64,000 nt of DNA from Paenibacillus sedimenti (GTDB lineage: Bacteria > Bacillota > Bacilli > Paenibacillales > NBRC-103111). The notes beneath the pieces were generated by a model. It worked only from the letters and a program-made list of their open reading frames with translations, was not told the DNA's origin and did not search any database. The stretch covers positions 1-64,000 of the forward strand of contig NZ_JACVVD010000005.1 of NCBI RefSeq assembly GCF_014534655.1, in the 5' to 3' direction. Both the position numbers and the translations under genes were made by a program. Numbering within the stretch: position 1 is the stretch's first letter; every line of letters begins with the position of its first letter. This document shows positions 8,546 to 17,500 of the stretch, one piece after another.

Positions 8546-8788
8546 CTAACTGGGCTTATATTCCCCGCAGGTATGACAGGCAGCAAGGTTGACAGAGATA
8601 GGGACTTGGGAACCGGCGTATTTGATGCAATGGATCGGCGTTCTGGGTGCATGTTCAGAAATACCCGTGAAATACTTACAGCGTGCGATTTGCTCCAAAG
8701 CGGCAATCAAGGGCAGCGAATTCTGCAGAACGGCATCCTTGTGAAGCGGTCGATCATCTGTGAACGGCCTCGGTACAGGGTTTCTCAT
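8546..8788 (-). CDS. Riboswitch-controlled 80-aa four-cysteine protein of unknown function
   Basis: The 80-residue frame starts at an ATG preceded by AAAAGAGGT at 6-base spacing and ends just before a clear terminator. Promoter, riboswitch and intrinsic terminator lie directly upstream in the same orientation, which makes it the most likely target of the riboswitch. The protein has no signal or membrane segment and carries four cysteines (RCKYF, IHCIKY, and AACHTCGEY), so a small zinc- or metal-binding fold is possible. I recognise no family. Confidence that it is coding comes from context rather than homology. Confidence 0.7.
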   Translation of the reverse strand: MRNPVPRPFTDDRPLHKDAVLQNSLPLIAALEQIARCKYFTGISEHAPRTPIHCIKYAGSQVPISVNLAACHTCGEYKPS

Positions 8789-8833
8789 AGAAAGACCTCT
8801 TTTCCTGGTATGAATAGGTAGGGCCGAATTAAC

Positions 8834-8858
8834 AAAAAAGCCGCCCTAAACAGGCGGC
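8834..8858 (-). terminator. Intrinsic terminator of the riboswitch expression platform
   Basis: On the minus strand GCCGCC-TGTTTAG-GGCGGC followed by TTTTTTG, lying 16 bases downstream of the aptamer and 46 bases before the 80-aa gene. It is placed to act as the switching hairpin. Confidence 0.88.
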
Positions 8859-8873
8859 ATAGCTCGTCTGATT

Positions 8874-8966
8874 AGGGTAACCCGGCTGCCATAGCGAATG
8901 TTGGTGACATGCGCCGTAGACCCGTGGCTTTGCGTACCCGACTTTCGTACGGGGATGCCTTTTTTC
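8874..8966 (-). promoter_or_regulatory. Cyclic-di-GMP class I (GEMM) riboswitch aptamer
   Basis: Read on the minus strand, the segment contains the conserved GEMM elements in order: a GNRA-type loop in GTACGAAAGTCGGG, ACGCAAAGCCACGGGTCTA, a variable hairpin (GCGCATG...CATTCGC), and the receptor-like 3' strand ATGGCAGCCGGGTTACC. These match class I c-di-GMP riboswitches. The aptamer sits between a sigma-A-like promoter and an intrinsic terminator, so transcription attenuation of the downstream 80-aa gene is expected. Whether ligand turns expression on or off cannot be read with certainty. Confidence 0.9.
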
Positions 8967-8996
8967 CGAAATGTAAACGCTTTATTCTTGTGAACT

Positions 8997-9026
8997 ATCA
9001 TATCACAAAAACAAGTGAACTGTCAT
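8997..9026 (-). promoter_or_regulatory. Sigma-A-type promoter for the riboswitch transcript
   Basis: Minus-strand ATGACA and TATGAT separated by 18 bases, about 30 bases upstream of the aptamer. Confidence 0.62.
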
Positions 9027-9154
9027 TCGAAAGGTAGCTATGGTCATGCCAACTATAATAATACTCTAAACGGCATGGACGTATTGCCACCTCTTATCGC
9101 CGTTTCTTCTATTGAGCAATCTCATATCCTAAAGAAAGGAGTGAGAAGGATTAG

Positions 9155-10318
9155 ATGAGACTTGCATTCATTTGCACCGAAAGACTTACGGTTCCACCGC
9201 TCCGGGGTGGGGCCATTCAAATTTTTATCGACGGTATCACGCCTTATGTCAGCACCAAACATGAACTTACGATTTATTGCACTCCGGACCCTGAGCTGCC
9301 CGAGCGGGAAATCATTAATGGTGTCCGCTATATTCGTGTTCCACGCGAAGGTTATGCGTATGGTGTGGCCAAACGATTAACCGAGGAGGAGCAGCCCTAC
9401 GATTTGATCCATGTATACAACCGTCCCAAAGACCTTCTTATCTACAAGCACGCGATGCCGGACAGCCGATTCGTGGTCAGCCTGCATAACGAGATGTTTA
9501 ATGAATCGAGAATATCGGATCAACTAGGGGACTTGGCGATTCGTATCGCTGACGGCATCATGTCCATAAGTAACTATATCGGTCAAACGATCGTTACACG
9601 GTTTCCATTCGCTCGATCGAAAATAAGTACCGTATATTCCGGGATCGATTTAAACAGATTTGTACCAGTTTGGTCGGACGATGCCGGGCAGATCCGCAAG
9701 GAGCTCCGAAAAAAGTACGGGGTAGAGCACAACAAGGTTGTATTATTTGTAGGACGACTAAGTAAAGTGAAGGGTCCTGACGTGCTCATCCATGCCATGG
9801 AGCAAGTTATTCAGCAGCATCCGGATGCCGTGCTGGTTATAATCGGAAACCGGGGGTCTATCAACGACAACGACCGGTTGGATGAGTACATGACTGATCT
9901 CCATCTACTTGCCGAAGCTCTTGGTGATAAGCGCGTCGTGTTTACGAACTTCGTTTCCCCTAGCCAGATCCCGTCCCATTATCTCATCGGCGATCTGTTT
10001 GTATGCAGTTCGCAATGGGAGGAACCATTAGCCAGGGTTCATTATGAAGCCATGGGGGCAGGACTGCCGATTATTACAACCCGACGCGGCGGCAATGCCG
10101 AGATCATCAACCATCTTGTTAACGGCATCGTCATCGATGATTACACGAATCCGCAAGCGTTTGCCGACGCCATCACGTTTCTTCTTACCCATCCGGAAGA
10201 TGCTGGGGGGCTTGCGAAAGCAGGCAGAGCAGCGGCAGAAGCGAACTTCGGATTCCAAATCGTTGCTGAAAGGTTGGAAAAGCTTTACGGGAACGCCATG
10301 AACAAGCAGAGACTTTGA
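9155..10318 (+). CDS. Glycosyltransferase family 4 protein
   Basis: The 387-residue protein has the two-Rossmann GT-B layout of family GT4. The acceptor half opens with CTERLTVPPLRGGAIQ; the donor half has VVLFVGRLSKVKGPDVLI, SSQWEEPLARVHYEAMGAG and TRRGGNAEI, the nucleotide-sugar-binding E-x7-E region. It is expected to transfer a hexose from a nucleotide donor in the cytoplasm. It is a close paralogue of the proteins at 41117 and 21513. ATG at 9155 has GGAG upstream. It is divergent from the c-di-GMP riboswitch unit. Confidence 0.92.
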   Translation: MRLAFICTERLTVPPLRGGAIQIFIDGITPYVSTKHELTIYCTPDPELPEREIINGVRYIRVPREGYAYGVAKRLTEEEQPYDLIHVYNRPKDLLIYKHAMPDSRFVVSLHNEMFNESRISDQLGDLAIRIADGIMSISNYIGQTIVTRFPFARSKISTVYSGIDLNRFVPVWSDDAGQIRKELRKKYGVEHNKVVLFVGRLSKVKGPDVLIHAMEQVIQQHPDAVLVIIGNRGSINDNDRLDEYMTDLHLLAEALGDKRVVFTNFVSPSQIPSHYLIGDLFVCSSQWEEPLARVHYEAMGAGLPIITTRRGGNAEIINHLVNGIVIDDYTNPQAFADAITFLLTHPEDAGGLAKAGRAAAEANFGFQIVAERLEKLYGNAMNKQRL

Positions 10319-10489
10319 GCTACACTCGTTAGGAGGAAAAGCGGTTTAGTCCATTCAGACCCCTTAGCTGGACGTATAGGTTGCACTTTCGATGGGAATA
10401 CAGATTTCATCTGCAACAAACTGGATCAGAGCGACGTTTAAGTATATAGATTAGGAAATCGTTTCGGAGTCTGGCAAAAGGGTGACGTA

Positions 10490-11728
10490 ATGAATCGCTT
10501 CGTTCGTGTTATCGTGTGGTTGAGTGTGAGTCTCTTGCTGGTAACAGGTTGCATCAAGCAATCATCTGATAGCAATCACGCCGCCCAGCCGCACCCTTCA
10601 GATTTGCACGCGACTCCATCCGCTCCGCCAACTGACATAGAGCTTCTTCAGCGGATGACCGTGGATGAAAAAATCGGACAATTGATTATTGCAGGAATCG
10701 ATGGATATGAAGTGAACCTTCATTCGCGTGAACTGATTGAAACCTATCATGTCGGAGGTTTGATTTTGTATCAAACGAATGTGAAGTCGACGAGCCAGCT
10801 TGTTGAGCTGGTGTCTGCTTTAAAGGGAGCAAATGCAGGGAACAAGCTGCCGCTTTGGATCGGTGTGGATGAAGAGGGCGGCAAAGTGACGCGCCTTCCT
10901 AATGAAATCGTCAAAACGCCCGCGAACATAGAGATCGGCAAAACGAACAGCAATGAGTTCGCTTTCCGCGTAGGCAGCCTGCTAGGGCAAGAGCTGAAGG
11001 CTTTCGGCTTGAATGTTGATTTTGCTCCGGTGCTTGATATTAACAGCAACCCGAATAATCCGGTTATCGGCGATCGTTCTTTCGGTACCCGCGCTTCTAT
11101 TGTTAGCTCTATGGGCGTTCAGACGATGAAAGGGATACAGGCGCAGCATGTGATGCCTGTCGTGAAACATTTTCCCGGACATGGCGATACGTCGGTAGAT
11201 TCGCACGTCGGGCTTCCGGTCGTGCAGAACGATTTGGCAAGGTTGCGCAAACTGGAGTTGGTACCCTTCGCGGAAGCTTTCAAGCAGGATGCGGATGCGG
11301 TGATGGTCGCTCATATTCTGCTGCCCAAGGTGGATGCGCAGAATCCGGCTTCGTTGTCGAAGAAGATCATGACGGACTTGCTTCGTCAGGAGATGGGATT
11401 TCAGGGGATCGTCATCACGGACGATATGACGATGGGGGCTATCGTTAAAAACAACGAGCTGGGTGAAGCAGCCGTGAAATCGGTTCTGGCCGGGGCTAAT
11501 GTTGTGATGGTCGGTCATGATTATAACAAAGTCGTCACCGTCTTTAACGCGCTCCGCAATGCGGTGCAAGAGAAGCGTATCCCTATGGAGACGATCAACC
11601 AAAGCGTCGTTCGCATAATGAAAATAAAGCAGAAATATCAAGTCAAGGATGATGCTGTGCGTACACCCGACATTGAACAGTTGAATACCGCGGTGCAGCA
11701 GCTGCTGTCCAAGTATCTTCACAAATAA
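10490..11728 (+). CDS. Glycoside hydrolase family 3 lipoprotein, beta-N-acetylhexosaminidase (NagZ-like)
   Basis: The 412-residue protein begins with a lipoprotein signal peptide ending LLLVTGC (cleavage before Cys21), a Ser/Pro-rich linker to about residue 55, then a single GH3 catalytic domain. Diagnostic segments are GVDEEGGKVTRLP, FAPVLDINSNPNNPVIGDRSFG, KHFPGHGDTSVDSH (the His/Asp pair used for acid-base catalysis in NagZ-type enzymes) and VITDDMTMGAI (catalytic Asp). It should act outside the membrane on peptidoglycan muropeptides or other GlcNAc glycosides. AAAGGGTG precedes the ATG. It stands alone with its own terminator. Confidence 0.93.
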   Translation: MNRFVRVIVWLSVSLLLVTGCIKQSSDSNHAAQPHPSDLHATPSAPPTDIELLQRMTVDEKIGQLIIAGIDGYEVNLHSRELIETYHVGGLILYQTNVKSTSQLVELVSALKGANAGNKLPLWIGVDEEGGKVTRLPNEIVKTPANIEIGKTNSNEFAFRVGSLLGQELKAFGLNVDFAPVLDINSNPNNPVIGDRSFGTRASIVSSMGVQTMKGIQAQHVMPVVKHFPGHGDTSVDSHVGLPVVQNDLARLRKLELVPFAEAFKQDADAVMVAHILLPKVDAQNPASLSKKIMTDLLRQEMGFQGIVITDDMTMGAIVKNNELGEAAVKSVLAGANVVMVGHDYNKVVTVFNALRNAVQEKRIPMETINQSVVRIMKIKQKYQVKDDAVRTPDIEQLNTAVQQLLSKYLHK

Positions 11729-11780
11729 AAGCCTTTGCTTCCCTGGTGGTTTGACCTATGGGGAGTAAAGGCTTTTTATT
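11727..11780. terminator. Terminator between the NagZ-like gene and the YheC/D-like gene
   Basis: AAAAGCCTTT...CCC pairs with GGG...AAAGGCTTTTT, with an A run and a T run, between two convergent genes. Confidence 0.8.
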
Positions 11781-11787
11781 TTCTGGT

Positions 11788-12876
11788 TCAGCTTCCATTC
11801 AATAAATACTTGGCATAAGCAATCGGATTGTAATATGTGGATTTCCATTCATTACGCATATTCGCCTCACGGAAGCTGTAGCGCTGATCTTTACCGTTGC
11901 ATTCGATAAATAAGGGAAATCCGTCTTTGGTGATACCGATATCGAGTCCGATGTCGGCTAATTGCGGGAGTTCCTTACACAGATGATTGGCGACCCTCAA
12001 GGAGAAATCGGAAATTTGCTGATACACGATGGTGGGGTCAAGCATGGGATATTCGGCGGCAAGAATTTCGGAGAGTGTTCTGACCTCACCGCCCTGTGCG
12101 ACATTTGTCAAAAACAATTTTCTCGATGCCACTTTGGCAACGATCCCAGTAATTCCCCATTCACCCCCAGCACCGCGTTGTACGGATATGCGAAGGTCAA
12201 AAGGACGTCCGTCGAACGTAGCGAGCGGCAAGCGTTGTTGAATCATGTAAGCTCTGCTTCTGAGTTTCTTTTGCAGGACCAGAGGAAGCTTATGGTTGAA
12301 CTGAACGCTGCGCCAGATCTTGTTGCTTATTTTCATACTTTGCGGATAGATAAGCTTCCAACCGGTTTGGATCCGATCCATTTTCATCACGCCCCGGCCG
12401 ACGCTGCTGTTCGTTGGTTTAATAATGAGAGAATCATAAGCATCCATCATGGTTTTCAAATTGTTTAATGTTGCAGGATAAGTACCCGGAAGATGAGGCC
12501 GCAGGAATTCGTCTTTCATGAGGAGCTGGTGAATGAGCAATTTACTGTAACGGTTCCAGCGGTTAAAAAGAATGATGCCTCGTTTCGTCCAGCTTTCCAA
12601 CTGCTGATAAGACATATGATCCAGATAAATGGCACGGTTATGAATGACTTTGGGCAAATCCATCCAAGTTAGGATATAGCGATCTCCATGTTGTACATAA
12701 GCGTTTACTTTAAGTGTATCCAGCTTAACATCATGAATGCGGAAATAACAGGGAACTATGCCAAATTCCTTGCCTGCTTCGCTGTAATAGTGGATAGCTT
12801 CGTATTTTGTCTTCCCCTTGGGAATGCCTTCGAATAAGGAATCGTTAATTAATATACCCACGTAGGGATTTCCCAT
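11788..12876 (-). CDS. YheC/YheD-family endospore coat-associated protein (ATP-grasp fold)
   Basis: The 362-residue product starts MGNPYVGILIND and shows the YheC/YheD features: an N-terminal segment, a lid strand DSLIIKPTNSSVGRGVMKM, and the metal-site end DIGLDIGITKDGFPLFIECNGKDQ, typical of the ATP-grasp fold. YheC/D proteins are made late in sporulation and associate with the spore coat; their reaction is not known. I placed the start at 12876 because homologous sequence begins there and AAGGAG lies 13 bases upstream; a longer frame reaches 12951. A possible small gene ends within this ribosome binding site. Confidence 0.9.
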   Translation of the reverse strand: MGNPYVGILINDSLFEGIPKGKTKYEAIHYYSEAGKEFGIVPCYFRIHDVKLDTLKVNAYVQHGDRYILTWMDLPKVIHNRAIYLDHMSYQQLESWTKRGIILFNRWNRYSKLLIHQLLMKDEFLRPHLPGTYPATLNNLKTMMDAYDSLIIKPTNSSVGRGVMKMDRIQTGWKLIYPQSMKISNKIWRSVQFNHKLPLVLQKKLRSRAYMIQQRLPLATFDGRPFDLRISVQRGAGGEWGITGIVAKVASRKLFLTNVAQGGEVRTLSEILAAEYPMLDPTIVYQQISDFSLRVANHLCKELPQLADIGLDIGITKDGFPLFIECNGKDQRYSFREANMRNEWKSTYYNPIAYAKYLLNGS

Positions 12877-12886
12877 TGGTTCGTTT

Positions 12887-13084
12887 TCACTCCTTATTTC
12901 CCGACTTGAAGCAAAGCTGATCTTGATGCAGTTTATGGAAAAGCATGCCATCCTGATTGTACGGATGCCGATAGGCGGGAAGAAAGAAGTGGTGTTTGAC
13001 CAGAAGCGGGAGGGCAGGCACCCAAACTAAGCCGAAAAATCCGCATATGTATAGTAAAAAGGAGCTGAAGGAGAATGAATTCAT
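12887..13084 (-). CDS. Possible small hydrophobic protein upstream of the YheC/D-like gene (65 aa)
   Basis: The 65-codon frame encodes a hydrophobic N-terminus (FLLYICGFFGLVWVPALPLLV) and a hydrophilic end. Its TAA stop lies in AATAAGGAG, the ribosome binding site of the next gene, a layout typical of coupled genes. The upstream binding site is weak (GGCAGGG). No family is recognised. It could equally be a chance frame in a leader region. Confidence 0.35.
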   Translation of the reverse strand: MNSFSFSSFLLYICGFFGLVWVPALPLLVKHHFFLPAYRHPYNQDGMLFHKLHQDQLCFKSGNKE

Positions 13085-13129
13085 CCCTGCCAGATCGCCT
13101 CAAGCATAGCATGGGAAAGGAGCAAGGAC

Positions 13130-14302
13130 ATGAGTGGCTTACCCATAAGCGTTGCTATTGTAACACCGGGCGTCTTCCCCGTACCCTCAGAAACAAGCAG
13201 TTCCGTGGAACAGGTTGTCCATAAAACAGCTGAGCAGTTGGCGAAGCGCATGAAAGTCTGCGTGCTTGGACGGAAGACACCCCATCAGCGAAGCAACGAG
13301 ATGAAGGAAGGTGTGCATTATGCCAGGGTCAGATATGGCAATCCTGCTATTTATATAGAGGGAATAAGCCAAAAAATTGCTAAGCTGAAACCCACCTTTA
13401 TTCAGGTTGAGAATCGGCCAAGGTTTGTTCGTTATTTGAGAAGAAAGCATCCGCGGGCCAAGATAAGCCTGGTGCTGCATTCCACAACTTTCATATCCGC
13501 CCCTCACATTACGATTCCAGAGCTGACTGCCTGTTTACGCGCGGCCAATGTCGTTATTGTGAATAGTGAATTCTTAAAAAAATTGATTCAACGCAAGGTC
13601 CCCGGCAGTGCACATAAGATTGTATCTCAGCATTTGGGGGTGGATATGGAGCGATTTATTTCCAAATGGTCTCCACAAGGAAACGAATCGCGCATCCAAA
13701 AGCTGAAGGAGCTTGGTTATGAGAATCACAAAATTATCCTATTCGTAGGCAGGCTCATTCCTAAGAAAGGTGTGCACCATCTCCTGGATGCGATGATGCA
13801 GGTTGTTGTTACGGAACCGAATGCCCTGCTTATCATTGTCGGGAGCGCCTCTTATGGATCCGACCGTCAAACGGATTATGTCCGCAGTCTTCATCGAATG
13901 GGCGGTACGATGCCCCAATACGTTCGTTTCATTCCTTATGTTTCCCACAATGATATTGCTCAGTGGTTTCAGATTGCCGATGTAGTAGCCGTACCTTCAG
14001 CGCCTAATGAAGCGTTCGGCCTTGTAAACGTGGAGGCCATGGCAACAGGAGTACCGGTACTCGCAACGCGGTCAGGGGGGATACAAGAGATTGTTGCCGA
14101 CGGGAATACAGGTTATTTAGTCAATTACGACAATATAGCGGAAGAACTGCCCAAATATTTACTTCGCCTGCTCGAGAATGACGAACTGAGGAATGCGATG
14201 GGGGAGCAGGGGATCCAGAGAGTGAAGCAATTGTTTACGTGGGAGCGGAGTGCGCTGCAGCGTTATGAACTATATCGAAAGATGTGCAAGAATCGCACCT
14301 AG
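13130..14302 (+). CDS. Glycosyltransferase family 4 protein
   Basis: The 390-residue protein has the GT4 fold with an unusual N-terminus (VTPGVFPVPSETSSSVEQVV) instead of the RGGAIQ type of the other members. The donor half includes KIILFVGRLIPKKGVHHLL, PSAPNEAFGLVNVEAMATG and TRSGGIQEI. GGAAAGGAG precedes the ATG. It lies directly upstream of the giant repeat protein on the same strand, so it may modify that protein. Its last codons (NRT-stop) lie inside the first unit of a direct repeat array, and the stop codon is created by one base difference from the repeat consensus. Confidence 0.92.
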   Translation: MSGLPISVAIVTPGVFPVPSETSSSVEQVVHKTAEQLAKRMKVCVLGRKTPHQRSNEMKEGVHYARVRYGNPAIYIEGISQKIAKLKPTFIQVENRPRFVRYLRRKHPRAKISLVLHSTTFISAPHITIPELTACLRAANVVIVNSEFLKKLIQRKVPGSAHKIVSQHLGVDMERFISKWSPQGNESRIQKLKELGYENHKIILFVGRLIPKKGVHHLLDAMMQVVVTEPNALLIIVGSASYGSDRQTDYVRSLHRMGGTMPQYVRFIPYVSHNDIAQWFQIADVVAVPSAPNEAFGLVNVEAMATGVPVLATRSGGIQEIVADGNTGYLVNYDNIAEELPKYLLRLLENDELRNAMGEQGIQRVKQLFTWERSALQRYELYRKMCKNRT

Positions 14303-14490
14303 GTGACTACGAATCGCACCTGGGTGACGATTCATACAAATTGCATACGAATCGCACCTGGGTGACGATCCATACTAATTGCATATGTACCAATCGCACC
14401 TGGGTGACGATTCATACAAATTGCATAGTACGAATCGCACCTGGGTGACGATTCATACAAGTTGCATATGTACGAATCGCACCTGGGTAC
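14291..14490 (+). repeat. Direct repeat array, AATCGCACCTGGGTGA core
   Basis: Six copies of AATCGCACCT(G/A)GGTGA or close variants start at 14291, 14312, 14350, 14392, 14433 and 14475, most spaced 38-42 bases and separated by the similar spacer CGATTCATACAAATTGCATA. The core contains the inverted element CACC/GGTG. The first copy overlaps the 3' end of the upstream glycosyltransferase gene and the array ends about 90 bases before the giant repeat gene. Six short copies with repeated spacers do not make a CRISPR array. Its role is unknown. Confidence 0.9.
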
Positions 14491-14578
14491 ACGCACATTT
14501 TTACGGGCGAACGTACATCTCTATGCTTGCATGAATATGTTACAAATGACTAGATCATGAAGAAATGGAGAGGAGTCT

Positions 14579-17500
14579 ATGAGCAAACGGAACAACAACC
14601 GTGGCGTCCCTCGAAAGCAACATGTGCATAGAGTGAATGCCAGCACGAATGAGCTTCAATGGTTGGATGAATCGGATACTCCGCCCGATCAACCTAAGCG
14701 GAATCGTACGGAGCCGGACCCTGTCAAACCAGTAACTACAACGAGTGTACCGAAGCTGGTCAACAAGCCCAGCAAATCAGAAACTCCTGTAATAGAAAAA
14801 AACGAACCTCCAAAACCCGGTCCTTCTAACCGCTCGTCCACACCTGCTCCTCCACTCATTCTACTTACTGAGCGAAGAGCAGGTATGACTTCTTCTACCC
14901 CTGTTGTTTACACGGACGATATCGTAGAAGAAGCAATAACAGCAGATAAGATCGCCAATCGTGCAGTTGATGAAAGCAAGATCAAACCACAAAGTATCGG
15001 AACCAAAGTCATCAAAGATTTCGCTATAGATCATACCAAGCTGGCTTCTTCCAGTGTGACCCGGGATAAAATAGCACATAGCGCTATCCACGATGAACAC
15101 ATTGCCATGCAGAGCATCTCTGGCGAAAAGCTTCACGATCATTCCATTTCGGGGAATAAGCTGGTCGATAACAGCATTACTGCAGATAAATTGGCCGATC
15201 AAGTCATTGATTCGATTAAATTAGCTAACGGTTCGATTCTTCCGCATCATTTGTCCGAAATGGTGATTTCTACGGAATTGATTGATGATCAAGCCGTAAC
15301 TGCCGATAAGATTCGAAGCGGAGCCATCCAATCGAAGCATCTGAGCAATTATATTATTGATACGGCGAAAATTACCGATGCCACGATTACAACGGATAAG
15401 CTAAGAGATCAATCGGTCACGCATGATAAAATAGCCGATGAGAGCATCAGTTCCATTCATATACAGCAGGGCAGCGTTCTATATCAGCATTTAGCCCCGG
15501 GAAGTGTGCAAAGCACGACCATTGCTCCCAGTCAAGTAAACAGTATCCATATCATAGAACATGCAATTGAATCGCTTCACTTGCAAAGCGAGTCGATTAC
15601 GAATGATAAACTTGCGCAGGAATCGGTCACGGAAGAAAAGCTCGCAAATCAAGCGGTGACTGGCAGCAAATTAGCCAAGGAGTCTGTAGGATCCAGCCAT
15701 TTGTTAGAAGGTTCCATTCAATCGGCTCATATTGCCAAAGGGGCTATTATAGCCGAGAATATTCGTCCCGGGGAAATTGTTTCTGAGCATTTGCGAGCAG
15801 GTTCCATTCTTTCGAATTTACTGCAAGATGCTTCTGTCACATCGGAGAAAGTCGTTGAAGGGAGCATAGAACCCCGACATATTCGAGACCAGGCAATTGA
15901 AAGCAGGCATATTAAAGATTCGGCTATTACGACTTCCAAGCTTGCTGCGGAATCGGTGACCGGCGAGCAATTAGCGGGCGGGAGTGTAGATTCGAATAAG
16001 CTGAAAGACGAAAGTGTTACCTCGGAAAAAATTGCACCTAGAGCCATACATGGCGGGCATTTGCTTAGCAGATCCATATTTACGGAGCATCTGGCGGATC
16101 GTTCGGTTGGAGAAGAGCAAATCAGGCTTTATGCGATCCATCGAGAACATATTGCGGACGAGGAAATCATTACCAGACAACTGCACGATCAGGCGATAAC
16201 GACGAGCAAAATTGCAGAAGAATCGGTAACAAGCAGTAAAATCGCATCATTAACAATAGAAGCGCGTCATCTTCAAGAAAATATTATTGATGGCTCTCAT
16301 ATTAAACAGGGCTCCATCTCATCCGAACACCTTGGTGCGAATTCGATTAAGCTTGATGTATTTGCAGACCGAAGCTTGGATGGCAGCAAGCTGGTTGAAC
16401 AATCCATTACGGAAGAGATTTTGGCCGATGGCGCTGTATCTGAGCAAAAGATTGCACCCGGTGCAATAACAGCACATCATCTGCAGGAAGGTGCGATTGG
16501 CACACCCCATCTCAGCGACAATGTTGTGAATACATCTAAGCTAGATAATGAGGCAGTGACGGAATCAAAGCTGGCAGATCAAAGCGTGACGACAAGCAAG
16601 CTTGCCAGCAAGGCTGTAAACAGCGAGCACATTGCAGATGGATCGATCACAGCGGCGAAGCTTGCGAATGAGAGCATTCACGGCAGCAAGCTTGTTGCCG
16701 GGGCGATTCATCTTCGACATCTTGCAGACGGTTCTGTGAACGGAGCAAAGTTAACGCCGGGCAGTGTAGATAGCAGCAAACTGGTAAGCGGATCTGTAGA
16801 CAGCGATCATCTCGCTGCTGGGTCTGTGAGCGGAGCGAAGTTGGCAGCAGGCAGCGTAGACAGCAGTAAGCTGGCAAGGGGATCCGTTGGAGGCGAGCAT
16901 CTGGCGGACGGAGCCGTAAGCGGAGCGAAATTGGCAGCGGGAAGTGTGGATGCCAGCAAGCTGACAAGCGAGTCTGTAGGCAGAGAGCATCTTATAGACG
17001 GAGCGGTGAACGGTGCTAAGTTAGAGGCAGGCAGTGTGGATGCCAATAAGTTGGCGAGCGGATCGGTAGAAAATGAACATCTCGCTAACGGTGCAGTTAG
17101 CGGGATTAAGTTGGCAGCAGGCAGTGTAGATTCGAGTAAGCTGATAATTGGAAGTGTAGGTTACGAACACCTCGCAGATGATGCTGTAAGAGGAGCCAAA
17201 CTAGCGGCAGGCAGTGTCGACGGCAGCAAGTTGGCAAGCGGGGCTGTAGGTACCGAGCATCTTGCAGATGGAGCTGTGAACGGAGCAAAGTTAGCAGCGG
17301 AAAGCGTGGACGGCAGCAAGCTGGTCAGCGGCGCCGTAAGCAATGATCACTTGGCTGACGAAGCGGTCAGCGGCGCGAAGCTTTCGCCAGGCAGTGTGGA
17401 CGGCAGTAAGTTGACGAGCGGCGCCGTAAGCAATGAACACTTGGCGGACGGAGCGGTGAACGGTGCGAAACTCGCAGCGGGCAGTGTAGACGGCAGTAAA

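Noticed and set aside
14291..14490. CRISPR array
   Set aside because: Only six short units, spacers are themselves repeated, and no cas genes are nearby.
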